From: Luteococcus sanguinis
GTDB taxonomy: Bacteria > Actinomycetota > Actinomycetes > Propionibacteriales > Propionibacteriaceae
NCBI RefSeq assembly: GCF_039527675.1
Contig: NZ_BAAAKI010000001.1
Span: forward strand, 1-64,000
Direction: 5' to 3'
Length of the DNA: 64,000 bases
Made by a program: the position numbers and the translations under genes. This document shows positions 36,324-45,890 of this stretch, piece by piece; the first letter of the stretch is position 1; every line of letters starts with the position of its first letter. The notes below the pieces were generated by a model that saw only the letters and a list, made by a program, of their open reading frames with translations, did not search any database and was not told the DNA's origin.

Positions 36324-36923
36324 CTAGGAGTTGTAGCGGTTCTGGGCCGCTTCGAGGCCGGAGCTGACAAGAGCCTCGACGGCGTCGGCCGCGCGTCCGG
36401 TCTCCAGCTCGAAGTCGGAGCGCAGGGAGCTTGGAATCGTTGCGAGCACGTAGTCTGCTGGCTCCTGGCGGCCGGGCGGGCGCCCGATGCCATACCGGAC
36501 GCGCAGGAAGTCGCCACTGCCCAGGTGTTTGCGCAGGGACTTCAACCCGTTGTGGCCGTTGTCGCCACCGCCGAGCTTCAGGCGCAGCTGACCAAGATCA
36601 AGGTCCAGTTCGTCGTGGACGGCGATGACCTGGCCGACCGGAACCTTGTGGAAGGCAGCGAGCTTGCCGACCGACTGGCCGGACTCGTTCATGAAGGTGC
36701 GGGGCTTGACCAGCACGATGCGGTCGGCCTCGACGCCGGGGGTGCCAATGCCTGCCGAACCCATCCGGGTCTCGGCGACGTCGGCGCGCATCCCCCTGGG
36801 TGCGGACCAGCTGACGCGCGCGCGGCGCGCCAGCTCGTCCACGACCATGAACCCGACATTGTGCCGGGTGGTGGAGTAGGTCGGGCCCGGATTCCCGAGC
36901 CCCACCACCAGCCACGTGCTCAC
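36324..36923 (-). CDS. pth: Peptidyl-tRNA hydrolase
   Basis: Pth releases peptides from peptidyl-tRNA that drops off ribosomes. The 199-residue protein has the family signature VGLGNPGPTYSTTRHNVGF with the substrate-binding Asn (about 11) and catalytic His (about 21), KPRTFMNESG, and HDELDLDLGQLRLK with the conserved Asp. Length is normal. It follows the L25 gene by 26 bases on the same strand, the standard bacterial ctc-pth pair. Confidence 0.96.
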   Translation of the reverse strand: MSTWLVVGLGNPGPTYSTTRHNVGFMVVDELARRARVSWSAPRGMRADVAETRMGSAGIGTPGVEADRIVLVKPRTFMNESGQSVGKLAAFHKVPVGQVIAVHDELDLDLGQLRLKLGGGDNGHNGLKSLRKHLGSGDFLRVRYGIGRPPGRQEPADYVLATIPSSLRSDFELETGRAADAVEALVSSGLEAAQNRYNS

Positions 36924-36949
36924 GTGGTTGCTCCCTCAGACCTGTTCGG

Positions 36950-37567
36950 TCACTCGGCCTGGGTGGCCTCGTCGGCGCCCTCGGCCTCATCACCCTCGGT
37001 CTCCGCGTCCTCGGACTCGGTCGACAACTCGGCGGCGACGTTGATGCCGACGATCAGGGTCTCGGGCTCGCCGTGGAAGGTGGCACCGGCCGGCAGGGTG
37101 ATGTCGGCCACGGCCACCTGCGCGCCAGCCTCCAGACCCTCGATCGAGACCTCGATCGACTGCGGGATGTGAGTGGCCTCGACCTCGAGCGCCAGAGTGG
37201 TGAGGTCCTGGTTGACGGTGACGTCACCGGCAGCCTCACCCACGAGCACGACGGGCACCTCGACGGTGACCTTCTCGCCGCGCTTCACGATGAGCAGGTC
37301 AACGTGCTCGATGAAGCCCTTGATCGGGTCGCGCTGAACCTGCTTGGGCAGGGCGAGCTGATTGGCGCCACCCTCGATGTCGATGCTGAGCAGGACATTG
37401 GCCTGGCGCAGCGCCAGCAGGGTCTGGTGGCCCGGCAGGGTGATGTGCACGGGATCGGTGCCGTGGCCATACAGGACGGCGGGCACCTGGTCGGCGCGAC
37501 GGATGCGGCGGGCAGCGCCCTTGCCGAACTCGGTGCGCTGGGTGGCGGTCAACTTGATCTCAGCCAT
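36950..37567 (-). CDS. rplY: Ribosomal protein bL25, long CTC (general stress) form
   Basis: bL25 binds 5S rRNA. The 205-residue protein is the CTC type: an N-terminal L25 beta-barrel (about 1-90, starting AEIKLTATQRTEFGKGAARRIRR) plus a C-terminal TL5-like domain (about 95-185) and an acidic tail (ESEDAETEGDEAEGADEATQ). The ATG at 37567 fits the family; an in-frame upstream start adds four residues. It is co-directional with pth. Confidence 0.95.
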   Translation of the reverse strand: MAEIKLTATQRTEFGKGAARRIRRADQVPAVLYGHGTDPVHITLPGHQTLLALRQANVLLSIDIEGGANQLALPKQVQRDPIKGFIEHVDLLIVKRGEKVTVEVPVVLVGEAAGDVTVNQDLTTLALEVEATHIPQSIEVSIEGLEAGAQVAVADITLPAGATFHGEPETLIVGINVAAELSTESEDAETEGDEAEGADEATQAE

Positions 37568-37731
37568 GTTCTTCCTCAACCTCTCGAAACGGACGTGGGC
37601 CGGGGAGGGAGGAGCAGCTGGGCTGCAACACCGTGTCGATCACGGACGAGCAGTGCGCTCGTCCCTCGCCAGGCAACCCGACCACGATACCCCACGACGC
37701 CCGCGCCCGAAAAGCCGGCGTGGCGCACCGG

Positions 37732-38715
37732 TCAGTCGGCTTCGGTATAGCTGACCCCGAGCTGGCTCAGCCCCTGCTCCATCGTCGCCATCACCGACAG
37801 CGTGTCGTCCAGCGGCAGCAGCGGGCTCTCGGTGAGGCCCTGCTGGATGCAGCGGGTGACCTCGGCGATCTCGTGGGCGTAGCCCAGGCCTTCGGGCTCG
37901 AGCTCGATGCGCTCGTCCTCGCGACCATTGCGGTGGACGATGATGGCGCGCGGGTGGTGGAAGCGGGGCTCCACTTCGATCCAGCCACCCGTGCCGATGA
38001 CGACCTGACGCCCGGGGCCGGGCGCCTGGAGCGCGGCCATCAGACTGGCCTGGGCGCCGCTCGCGTGGTCGAGCAGGAGGGCAACCTGAGCATCCACACC
38101 GTTCTCGTAGAGCCTGCCGCGAGTCTGCACCTCGCTGGGGTTGCCCAAGAAGTCCTGCGCGAAGTGGGTGACGTAGACACCGAGGTCGAGCATCGAACCG
38201 CCACCCTTGGCGGGGTCGAAGAGCCGGTCGTCCGGGACGAACTCCCGGTGCGCGAAGAGGTCTCCCATCACGGCGGTCAGGGTACCGATCTCGCCGGCGT
38301 CGACGATCTCGTGCATCCGGCGGACGACCGGCTGGAAGCGCGTCCACATCCCTTCCATGCAGAAGACCTCTGCGGCACGGGCGGCCTCGACCACCTCCGT
38401 GGCGCCGGCGAGCGTGGCCGTGAAGGCCTTCTCGACCACGACGCCCTTGCCAGCAGCGATCGCGGCCAGCGCGATCGCCTTGTGCTGGGGGTGCGGGGTG
38501 GCGATGTAGACCACGTCCACCTCCGGATCCGCGCACAGGTCGGCGTAGGAGCCGTGGGCGCGCGCGATGCCGTGCTCGTCGGCGAAGACCTGGGCCCGCT
38601 CGAGGCTGCGCGAGCCGACGGCAACCAGCTCCGCGTCCGGGACATGGCCGAAGTCCTTCACGAAGACCTCGGCCATGCGGCCCGGACCGGCAATTCCCCA
38701 ACGCACTGTGCTCAT
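37732..38715 (-). CDS. Gfo/Idh/MocA family oxidoreductase
   Basis: The 327-residue protein has an N-terminal Rossmann domain (RWGIAGPGRMAEVF, residues 5-18, then VDVVYIATPHPQHK) and the family EKAF motif (VVVEKAFTA) that supplies the catalytic Lys in sugar dehydrogenases. The C-terminal substrate domain (about 125-327) follows, with LFDPAKGGGSMLDLGVYV. It resembles trans-1,2-dihydrobenzene-1,2-diol or D-xylose dehydrogenases of the family, but the substrate cannot be told. It stands between ileS and rplY on the same strand, 27 bases after ileS. Confidence 0.87.
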   Translation of the reverse strand: MSTVRWGIAGPGRMAEVFVKDFGHVPDAELVAVGSRSLERAQVFADEHGIARAHGSYADLCADPEVDVVYIATPHPQHKAIALAAIAAGKGVVVEKAFTATLAGATEVVEAARAAEVFCMEGMWTRFQPVVRRMHEIVDAGEIGTLTAVMGDLFAHREFVPDDRLFDPAKGGGSMLDLGVYVTHFAQDFLGNPSEVQTRGRLYENGVDAQVALLLDHASGAQASLMAALQAPGPGRQVVIGTGGWIEVEPRFHHPRAIIVHRNGREDERIELEPEGLGYAHEIAEVTRCIQQGLTESPLLPLDDTLSVMATMEQGLSQLGVSYTEAD

Positions 38716-38742
38716 GAGCCCCAGTCTGGCATGGGGTGCAGC

Positions 38743-41700
38743 TCAGGCCTTGGCGACCTTCACCCGCAGCCCCAGGTCGACGTCGCCGGCCCAGGACTCG
38801 TCCGATGATCCATGCGTGATCGTGGTGGCCAGCACCTCGTCCGCGATCAGCTGGGAGTGCTCAGCGATGGCGGCGCGCAGCTTGTCGTCCGTGGTGTCCC
38901 ACTCCAGACTGATCCGGTCGCTCACCTGGAGACCGGAGGCCTTGCGGGTCTCCTGAACGGTACGAACGACCTCGCGGGCCAGACCGGCGAGCTCCAGCTC
39001 GGGGGTGATCTGCAGGTCGAGCGCAACGGTCTCGCCCTGCTCGTTGACCACACTCCAGCCTTCACGCGGACGCTCGGACACGATCACCTCGTCAGTGGTC
39101 ACGCTGACTTCGGGTTGATCAAGCTCCGGGACCATGATCAACGCGCTGCCGTGCGCCTCCAGGTCGGCGGCCAGCTTGGCGGCATCTGCCGCAGCGATGG
39201 CATTTGCCACCAGCGGCGTCTGCTTCCCGAAGCGCTTGCCGAGCGAGCGGAAGTTGCCCTTCGCGGAGTGGTCGACGACATCGCCAGCAGACCGGAAGGA
39301 CTCGACCGAGACCACGTTGAGCTCCTGCGAGACCTCCGCCAGCAACTCCTCCGAGAGCTGCGCGTGCGCGACCGAAGGGACGAGCGCGCGCGACAGCGGC
39401 TGACGGGTCTTGACCTTGGCCTCGGCACGGGCCGAACGGCCCAGCTCGACCAGGCGACGGGTCAGGCCCATCGCGTGCTCCAGTTCGGCGTCCACCAGGC
39501 TCTGATCACCGACGGGCCAGCTGGCCAGGTGTACCGACTCAGGAGCGTCGGGGTTGGTGGCCACGAACAGGTCCTGCCAGACCCGCTCGGTGATGAAGGG
39601 CACCAGCGGCGCCATCAGGCGGGTCAGCACGTCCAGGGTGTCGTGCAGGGTCTGCAGGGCACCGGGCTCGCCGTCCCAGAACCGACGACGTGAGCGGCGG
39701 ACGTACCAGTTGGACAGCTCGTCGACGAATTCCGCGATGCGGTTGCCGACGTGCTGGGTGTCGAAGCGCTCCATCGCCTCGGTGACGTCAAGGACGAGCG
39801 CGTTGGTCTTGCTGACCAGCCAGCGGTCCAGGACGTGGCGGTCAGCGACGGCAGGCGCTGACCCCTCGACCAGGTCGGGCAAGGTGGAGCGCTCGGGAGA
39901 CGTGGCGGGCTTCCAACCGTTCGTACGTGCATAGAGCGCATGGAAGGCGACCGTGTTCCAGTAGGTCAACAGCACCTTGCGGACCGTCTCGGTGATGGTC
40001 GTGTCACCGACGCGACGGGCGCTCCACGGCGACCCGGAGGCGGCCATGAACCAGCGCACCGCGTCCGCACCGTGGGTGTCCATCAGCGGGATCGGCAGCA
40101 GGATGTTGCCCAGGTGCTTGCTCATCTTGCGGCCGTCCTCGGCCAGGATGTGGCCCAGACACAGCACATTCTCGTAGCTGGAGCGGTCGAAGACGAGCGT
40201 GTTGACCGCCATCAGCGTGTAGAACCAGCCGCGGGTCTGGTCGATGGCCTCGCAGATGAAGTCGGCCGGGTAGTTGGCCTCGAACTTATCCTTGGAGCCC
40301 TCGACCCAGGGGTAGCCCCACTGCGCGAAGGGCATCGACCCGGAATCGAACCACGCGTCGATGACCTCGGGGACGCGACGGTAGATGCCACCCTCCCCCG
40401 CCACGGTGAAGGTCACGTCGTCCACGAAAGGACGGTGCGGGTCCATCGTCGCGACCGAGGGATCGCCAGCCAGCTCGGCCAGTTCGGCCCGAGAACCGAC
40501 GCAGATGATCTTGGTCGGGTCCTCCGAGTTGCGCCAGACGGGCAAGGGCGTGCCCCAATAACGGCTGCGCGACAGCGCCCAGTCGATGTTGTTCTCGAGC
40601 CAGTCGCCATAGCGTCCGTGCTTGATCGACTCGGGGTACCAGTTGGTCTTCTCGTTCTGTTCGATCAGCTGGTCCTTGCGCTGCGTGGTGCGGATGTACC
40701 AGCTGGGCATCGCGTAGTACATCAGCGGCGTGTGGCAGCGCCAGCAGTGCGGGTAGGGGTGCTCGTGGTCGAGCGTCTTGAGCAGCAGGCCCCTCGCGCG
40801 CAGCTTCTCGATGATCACCGGGTCGGCCTTCTTGAAGAAGAGTCCCGAGACGAAGCCTTGGCCCGGCTTGAAGCACCCGTCGACGCCGATCGGGTTCACG
40901 AACTCGACGCCATTGCGCTTGTTGGACTCGTAGTCGTCCTGACCGAAGGCCATCGCCTGATGCACCAGACCAGTACCCTCGCCGATCGCGACATAGGCCT
41001 CGTTGACCACGAAGAAGGCCCTGCCGGGCTGCTCCATCTCGTCGAAGGGACGCTGGTAGGTCCAGCCCAGCATGTCGGCACCGGTGAACACGTCTCCGGT
41101 GGTCCAGCCCTCGCCGAGCGCGGTGGGGACGTTCTCGAGCGCCAGCACGACGGGACGCTCGCCGGGAGCGCTTGCGACGGTGTACTCGAGCTCGGCGCCG
41201 GCGGCGACGGTGACATTGGCGATCAGGGTCCACGGCGTGGTGGTCCAGATCGCGAGGTCTGCCTGCCCGGCATAGGGACCGGAGGTCAGCGGGAAGCGCG
41301 CGAAGACGGTGGTGTCGACGGTGTCCTCGTAGCCCTGCGCGAGCTCGTGGTCGGACAGCGCGGTCTGGTCATGGGGGCAGTAGGGCGCGACGCGGAAGTC
41401 CTCGACCAGCAGGCCCTTGTCAAAGATGGTCTTGAGCGCCCACCACTCGGAGTCGACGTACTCAGGGGCCATCGTCCAGTAGGCCTCGTCCATGTTGACC
41501 CAGTAGCCCATCCGGCTGGTCAACTCGGCGAACTGGTCCACATTGCGGCTGACCGACTCACGGCAACGCTGGTTGAAGGCCTCGACCCCGTACTCCTCGA
41601 TCTGGTCCTTGGAGTCGATGCCGAGTTCCTTCTCGACGGCGAGCTCGACCGGCAGTCCGTGGCAGTCCCAGCCAGCCTTGCGCTCGACGTGGCGGCCGCG

Positions 41701-41967
41701 CATCGTCTGGAAGCGCGGGAAGACGTCCTTGAAGACGCGGGCCTCGATGTGGTGGGTGCCCGGCTGGCCATTTGCGGTGGGCGGACCCTCGTAGAAGGTC
41801 CAGGGCTCGCCACCGGCGGTCGCTTCGAGTGTCTTGTCGAAGGTCTTGTTGGCGGCCCAGAAGTCGAGTACCTCGTGCTCCATGGCCGGCAGGTCGACCT
41901 GTGCGGGGATCGCCTGGTAGAGGCCGTCCGTGCTCACGCGGTCTGAGGTATTGCTGGAGGTGGTCAT
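38743..41967 (-). CDS. ileS: Isoleucyl-tRNA synthetase
   Basis: IleRS charges tRNA-Ile. The 1074-residue protein is of the eukaryotic-like/actinobacterial type: the HIGH-equivalent region reads PPTANGQPGTHHIEAR (about residue 50) and the KMSKS-equivalent is KMSKHLGN. The editing (CP1) domain with GTGLVHQAMAFG and a C-terminal anticodon-binding region are present, and a CWRC pair occurs in the CP region. I chose ATG 41967 (MTTSSNTSDRV) because GAGGA lies 7 bases upstream and the T-box leader lies just before it; an in-frame start further up would lie inside the T-box. Confidence 0.96.
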   Translation of the reverse strand: MTTSSNTSDRVSTDGLYQAIPAQVDLPAMEHEVLDFWAANKTFDKTLEATAGGEPWTFYEGPPTANGQPGTHHIEARVFKDVFPRFQTMRGRHVERKAGWDCHGLPVELAVEKELGIDSKDQIEEYGVEAFNQRCRESVSRNVDQFAELTSRMGYWVNMDEAYWTMAPEYVDSEWWALKTIFDKGLLVEDFRVAPYCPHDQTALSDHELAQGYEDTVDTTVFARFPLTSGPYAGQADLAIWTTTPWTLIANVTVAAGAELEYTVASAPGERPVVLALENVPTALGEGWTTGDVFTGADMLGWTYQRPFDEMEQPGRAFFVVNEAYVAIGEGTGLVHQAMAFGQDDYESNKRNGVEFVNPIGVDGCFKPGQGFVSGLFFKKADPVIIEKLRARGLLLKTLDHEHPYPHCWRCHTPLMYYAMPSWYIRTTQRKDQLIEQNEKTNWYPESIKHGRYGDWLENNIDWALSRSRYWGTPLPVWRNSEDPTKIICVGSRAELAELAGDPSVATMDPHRPFVDDVTFTVAGEGGIYRRVPEVIDAWFDSGSMPFAQWGYPWVEGSKDKFEANYPADFICEAIDQTRGWFYTLMAVNTLVFDRSSYENVLCLGHILAEDGRKMSKHLGNILLPIPLMDTHGADAVRWFMAASGSPWSARRVGDTTITETVRKVLLTYWNTVAFHALYARTNGWKPATSPERSTLPDLVEGSAPAVADRHVLDRWLVSKTNALVLDVTEAMERFDTQHVGNRIAEFVDELSNWYVRRSRRRFWDGEPGALQTLHDTLDVLTRLMAPLVPFITERVWQDLFVATNPDAPESVHLASWPVGDQSLVDAELEHAMGLTRRLVELGRSARAEAKVKTRQPLSRALVPSVAHAQLSEELLAEVSQELNVVSVESFRSAGDVVDHSAKGNFRSLGKRFGKQTPLVANAIAAADAAKLAADLEAHGSALIMVPELDQPEVSVTTDEVIVSERPREGWSVVNEQGETVALDLQITPELELAGLAREVVRTVQETRKASGLQVSDRISLEWDTTDDKLRAAIAEHSQLIADEVLATTITHGSSDESWAGDVDLGLRVKVAKA

Positions 41968-41984
41968 TGCGTCCTCGGGTGCAT

Positions 41985-42184
41985 CACAGGGACGAAGGGA
42001 CGAGTGCGCCTGGTCGGACGCCCCGCGGTACCACCCTTCTTGGGAATCTCGGACGCTTGGCCCGGGCTCCCCGCTCTTGCTCGCCGCGGCCGGTTCTAGT
42101 GGGCTGACCGGATGATCCGGCTGGCTGTTCTTCCGACGGCTCCGGGGTGATGGCCCCATCAGCGCCTTGCGACATCGTCATTCT
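41985..42184 (-). ncRNA. T-box riboswitch upstream of ileS
   Basis: On the minus strand the T-box core AAGAAGGGTGGTACCGCG lies at 42024-42041, the sequence that pairs with the uncharged tRNA acceptor end. Upstream is a stem I-like region; a candidate specifier codon ATC (Ile) lies at 42149-42151 within GGGGCCATCACCCC. Between the core and the start codon, CGTCC segments could pair with the ribosome site GAGGACG, which suggests control of translation rather than termination, as known for actinobacterial ileS. The T-box call is firm; the specifier and mechanism are inferred. Confidence 0.92.
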
Positions 42185-42325
42185 AGGGGCTGGGCGCGCA
42201 GGCCCCCAACCGGGTTTCCACGCGAGCAGTTCCTCGCCCCGCTGGACATGTCGCCCACCTTCTCGCGTGACGGCCGCTGGGGCCTCTGGGAGAAGTTGGG
42301 CGACGATTCCAGCGTCTGGCGGAGG

Positions 42326-44308
42326 TCAGGAGGCGATCTTGCCCTGGCCTGCCGCCAGGTCGACGCGGACGAAGCCGGTGGCGGTGGTGCGATACAGGCG
42401 CGTCACGCCGGTGGACGTGCGGGCGACGATGTCGCAGCGGCCGTCGGCGTTGATGTCGCCGACCGTCGCGATGGAGGTGAAGCCGGACCATCCGCTGCCG
42501 ATCTTCCTGGCGCTGGTGAGGCGGCCGACGCCGTCACCTGCCCAGACCCACAACTCGCCGGAGCTGGTGCGCACCACCAGGTCGGAGCGGCCGTCGTTGG
42601 TGAGGTCGCGCACCCCGAGCATCGCGGTCACCCTTGCGCCGGGCCAGCCCGTGGGCGAGACCACCGTTGGCTTCGATGAGACGAGGCCGCCCGAACCCGT
42701 GCCCGTCCAGCGCACGAGAGCCCCGTCGGAGGTGCGGCGGGCCAGGACGACGGGTTTGCCGGACGAGAACGCCGGAACCACGGTGAACCTGTCGTAGGCG
42801 CCCATCCCGGACGCCAACACGGTGGGGTCGGCGAAGTTGGTCCCCCGCGCGGCGTGCAAGCGCAATGACCCGGTGGCGTCGACGGACAGCAGGTCTGCAT
42901 AACGGTCGGAATTGAACTGCCCGGCCATCACGGCGCGCAGCCCGCCCCACCCGGCACCACCCGTTCGCGGCGGGGCGACGCCAGCACCCGTCCAGGAGTT
43001 GACCTGGACGTTGCCCGTCGCAGTCACGGAGGCGAAGTCTCCGCGTCCGTCGCCATTCAGGTCATGGCTGATCGCCGTTGGGCCAGCGACCACGGTGAAG
43101 TAGTTGGACTTGAGCGTCTGGTCGGTCAAGGCGGCCAGCTGTGAGACGGTCACGGTCACCTTGCCGGTGGTGCCCTCGACGCGCAGACCGGTGACACGTC
43201 CGCCCCACTCCCCTCGCCCGTCGCGATTGGTGACGACCAACCGGGTGAAGGTGCCGACGGCCGGCCAGCGCTTCTGCACGTCCGCGACCTTGATCGACGC
43301 CTGCCAGGTGTTCTGGTGAGGCAACAGCCGCGGTTCGAAGGGATCGGGAGCGGTGGTGGTCCAGCTCACTCCCCCGTCGGCGGGCTGGCCGCCGTTGGAC
43401 GCGCTGAACTCGCTGCGCAGGGCCTCCCCGTTGGCGGTGAGGACATGCCCCGCCGACAGGGCGATGCCATCGCGGGTCTGGGTGGTCTCGCCGGTGATCC
43501 CGCCCATCACCTGGCAGCTGGTGGTGTCACAGATGTCGTAGAGCGACGACCTGGGATGGTTGATGTGCCAGGCGCCGTAGCTGCGAGCGGCCACGGCCTG
43601 GGCGGCGTGCGCCTGCACGGGCCAGGAGGGGATGTTCTCGTAGGGGACGACCTGCCGGGTGTAGTTGTCCAGGCTCGTCACCAGGACAGGGACGATGATC
43701 GACCCGGAGCGGTTGCCGACCAGCCTGCCCAGGTAGGTTGCGACGGTGTCGCCACGGGAGTTCTGCGCCGACAAGGATCCGTCCGCCGCGGAGATGGTCC
43801 AGCGGCCCGATTCGGTGGAACGCAACGCCTTGCGTCCGGCGGCGGTGCGGAACCACAGCGTCGTCGTGGTGGCGGTGCCACCGGTGCTGGGACGGGCGAC
43901 CTCCCAGCTGGTGATGGGCGTGGTGCCGTCCACGGACGGGAGCGCGATCGTCTGGCCAGCACCGTCGGTGGCAGTGAGTCCGGGCTCGATGGCGACGCGG
44001 GCGACGCTGCCCGTCCGTCCGGTGGTGGAGACGCGGATCGTCCGGCGGGCCTGGTTCTGCAGCGTGGCGCCCGGGTAGTAGAAGGCGACGATCTGGCGCC
44101 AGGTCTTGCCCTGGGTGGCGGCTGCGTAGGAGCCGTACTGGCTCATCCCGCGACCGTGCCCGTGACCGCGCCCGACCAGCGTGAGCTTCCCCCCGGCGGC
44201 GCGGTAGGACTGTTCGGCCGCTTGCGCGGCAGGGGTGTGATCGGGAAGTCCCGTGAGCACGAGGGCACCGGACAGGACGGCAACCAGCGGACGGTGCAGG
44301 TGGGTCAT
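42326..44308 (-). CDS. Secreted SpoIID/LytB-domain protein with FG-GAP-like repeats
   Basis: The 660-residue protein has a signal peptide (residues 1-30). The first half is a SpoIID/LytB-like domain (GHGHGRGMSQYGSYAAA near residue 50, then LVTSLDNYTRQVVPYENIPSWP with AAQAVAARSYGAWH and the FSASNGG region), a fold related to peptidoglycan lytic transglycosylases in sporulation. The second half (about 410-650) has repeats of the FG-GAP/VCBS type, such as DLNGDGRGDFASV, DLTNDGRSDLVVR and DINADGRCDIVAR, each with a calcium-loop DxNxDGxxD. This is a common surface-protein architecture in non-sporulating actinobacteria. Role in the wall is inferred. Confidence 0.88.
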   Translation of the reverse strand: MTHLHRPLVAVLSGALVLTGLPDHTPAAQAAEQSYRAAGGKLTLVGRGHGHGRGMSQYGSYAAATQGKTWRQIVAFYYPGATLQNQARRTIRVSTTGRTGSVARVAIEPGLTATDGAGQTIALPSVDGTTPITSWEVARPSTGGTATTTTLWFRTAAGRKALRSTESGRWTISAADGSLSAQNSRGDTVATYLGRLVGNRSGSIIVPVLVTSLDNYTRQVVPYENIPSWPVQAHAAQAVAARSYGAWHINHPRSSLYDICDTTSCQVMGGITGETTQTRDGIALSAGHVLTANGEALRSEFSASNGGQPADGGVSWTTTAPDPFEPRLLPHQNTWQASIKVADVQKRWPAVGTFTRLVVTNRDGRGEWGGRVTGLRVEGTTGKVTVTVSQLAALTDQTLKSNYFTVVAGPTAISHDLNGDGRGDFASVTATGNVQVNSWTGAGVAPPRTGGAGWGGLRAVMAGQFNSDRYADLLSVDATGSLRLHAARGTNFADPTVLASGMGAYDRFTVVPAFSSGKPVVLARRTSDGALVRWTGTGSGGLVSSKPTVVSPTGWPGARVTAMLGVRDLTNDGRSDLVVRTSSGELWVWAGDGVGRLTSARKIGSGWSGFTSIATVGDINADGRCDIVARTSTGVTRLYRTTATGFVRVDLAAGQGKIAS

Positions 44309-44416
44309 CTCGAACTCCAGTGGACGACGAAAGGCCCTCAGCCCGAGGGCTTGCCCACCATATGCATCGGTCGGCGCACTCGGCGGTGTCGTCGTCGTGA
44401 ACCCTCGAGGCCCACC

Positions 44417-45825
44417 TCAGGGATTTCGCCGGAAGTACGGATGCCCTGATCTTGGGCAGCCCAGCAGTTCGTCCACCGTCACCAAGGTGAACCCCAGCTC
44501 CCGCAGGCCGGTGATGATGCCGGGAATCGCCTCGACGGTGGACGCGTGGATGTCGTGCATCAGGATGATCGAGCCACTGGTGGAGTCGTTGAGGGCGTGC
44601 TCGTGGTCTTGGCGGCGGAGTGGGTCTGCCAGTCGCGGGTGTCGACGTCCCACAGGACGAGCGGCATGCCCGCCACCTGCCGGGTCGCCTTGTTGAAGGC
44701 GCCATATGGCGGTCGCAGCGTCGTGGGACGCACCCCGCTGGCCTGCTCGATCGCGTCCGCGGCGCGGGTGACCTCGGACCTCTGCTCGGATGCGGACAGG
44801 TTGGTCAGCTGTTTGTGGTCGAAGGTGTGGTCGCCGACCTGGTTGCCCTCGGCGACAGCCCGGCGGACGAGTTCGGGATAGGCCAAGGCGTTCTGGCCCA
44901 GCATGAAGAAGGTGGCGTGCACCTCATTGGCCTTGAGGGTGTCCAGCAGTTGCGCCGTGTACTGACCCGGCCCGTCGTCGAAGGTCAACGCGACACACTT
45001 GATCTTGGCGCAGTTGATCTTGGTCGTCGGTGATGCGGCGGGTGTGGTGGCCGCGGGTGTTGCCACTGGCGGCGCGGAGGTTGCACCACCGTGCCCTGTG
45101 GCGGCGTCGCGAACGACCCGTCCGGCTTCGGAGAGCAGCGGCCCGGCAGTGGCACCGTCGATGACGACGTCGACCTGCCCCTCGCTGGCAGCCAGCAGGA
45201 CGCCTTGACCGATGCGGACGATCAGTGACCCGTCGGCGGTGAAGGTCAGGTCGTCGAGGAGGTGGCCATCGGCACGAGCTTCGGCCAGGGCATCCGCGTC
45301 GACGTCCAGACCCTTGCCCTGCATAGCCTTGACGACTGCATCCACGGCCACGTTCTGATCGACGACGAGGCCGGCGGACGACCAAACGGCATGGCTGGCG
45401 CGGTCTTCGTAGATGGTGGCCGAGGAGGTCAGCCCGGACGCGCCGCCGAACTCGAGCAGGGTTTCACGAACACCGACCACGCCGCCGGTCTGGTCGAGGA
45501 CGGCCTCCCCGGAGGCATTGAGCTCAGGCGGCGAGCCCTCGCTGGGCTCGTAGTCGCGCTCGAAGGCGGCGCGGTGCTGGGCGATCCAGTCGGACAGCGC
45601 CGCGGTGAGCGCGGAAGCGTCCGGGACCACCGGCCACTGCAGGAAGACCGGGAAGGTCTTGTCGTTCACCACCTGCTGTTCGACCCGCCAGTTGGTGGTG
45701 ACCGAATTGCCGACCGACGCGGACGACGTGCTGCTGGCGGCCGGCCCGGGGTTCCCGGAACAGGCCGCCAGCAGCCCACAGGCAAGCACCAACACGACGG
45801 GCCGAACACAACGCATGAGCCTCAT
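44417..45825 (-). pseudogene. Polysaccharide deacetylase lipoprotein with a frameshift
   Basis: The N-terminal frame (45825 down to about 44605) encodes a signal peptide with lipobox LAAC, an RsiV-like DUF3298 domain (about residues 40-215) and a NodB deacetylase domain with motifs TFDDGPGQYTAQ, HTFDHKQL, RPPYGAFN and DVDTRDWQ. The last motif, SGSIILMHDIH, and the C-terminus lie in another frame, ending at 44417. The two frames meet near 44600-44610, where a single base appears to be missing (AAGACCACGAG). It may be a real mutation or a draft error. Intact, it would be a membrane-anchored peptidoglycan or glycan deacetylase. GTG 45858 is an alternative start. Confidence 0.85.
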
Positions 45826-45890
45826 CACAACGGATCGCGGATCATCGAGGGGTTTCACACCCGTCCCCTTGGCGAATCTTTCCGGACCAT

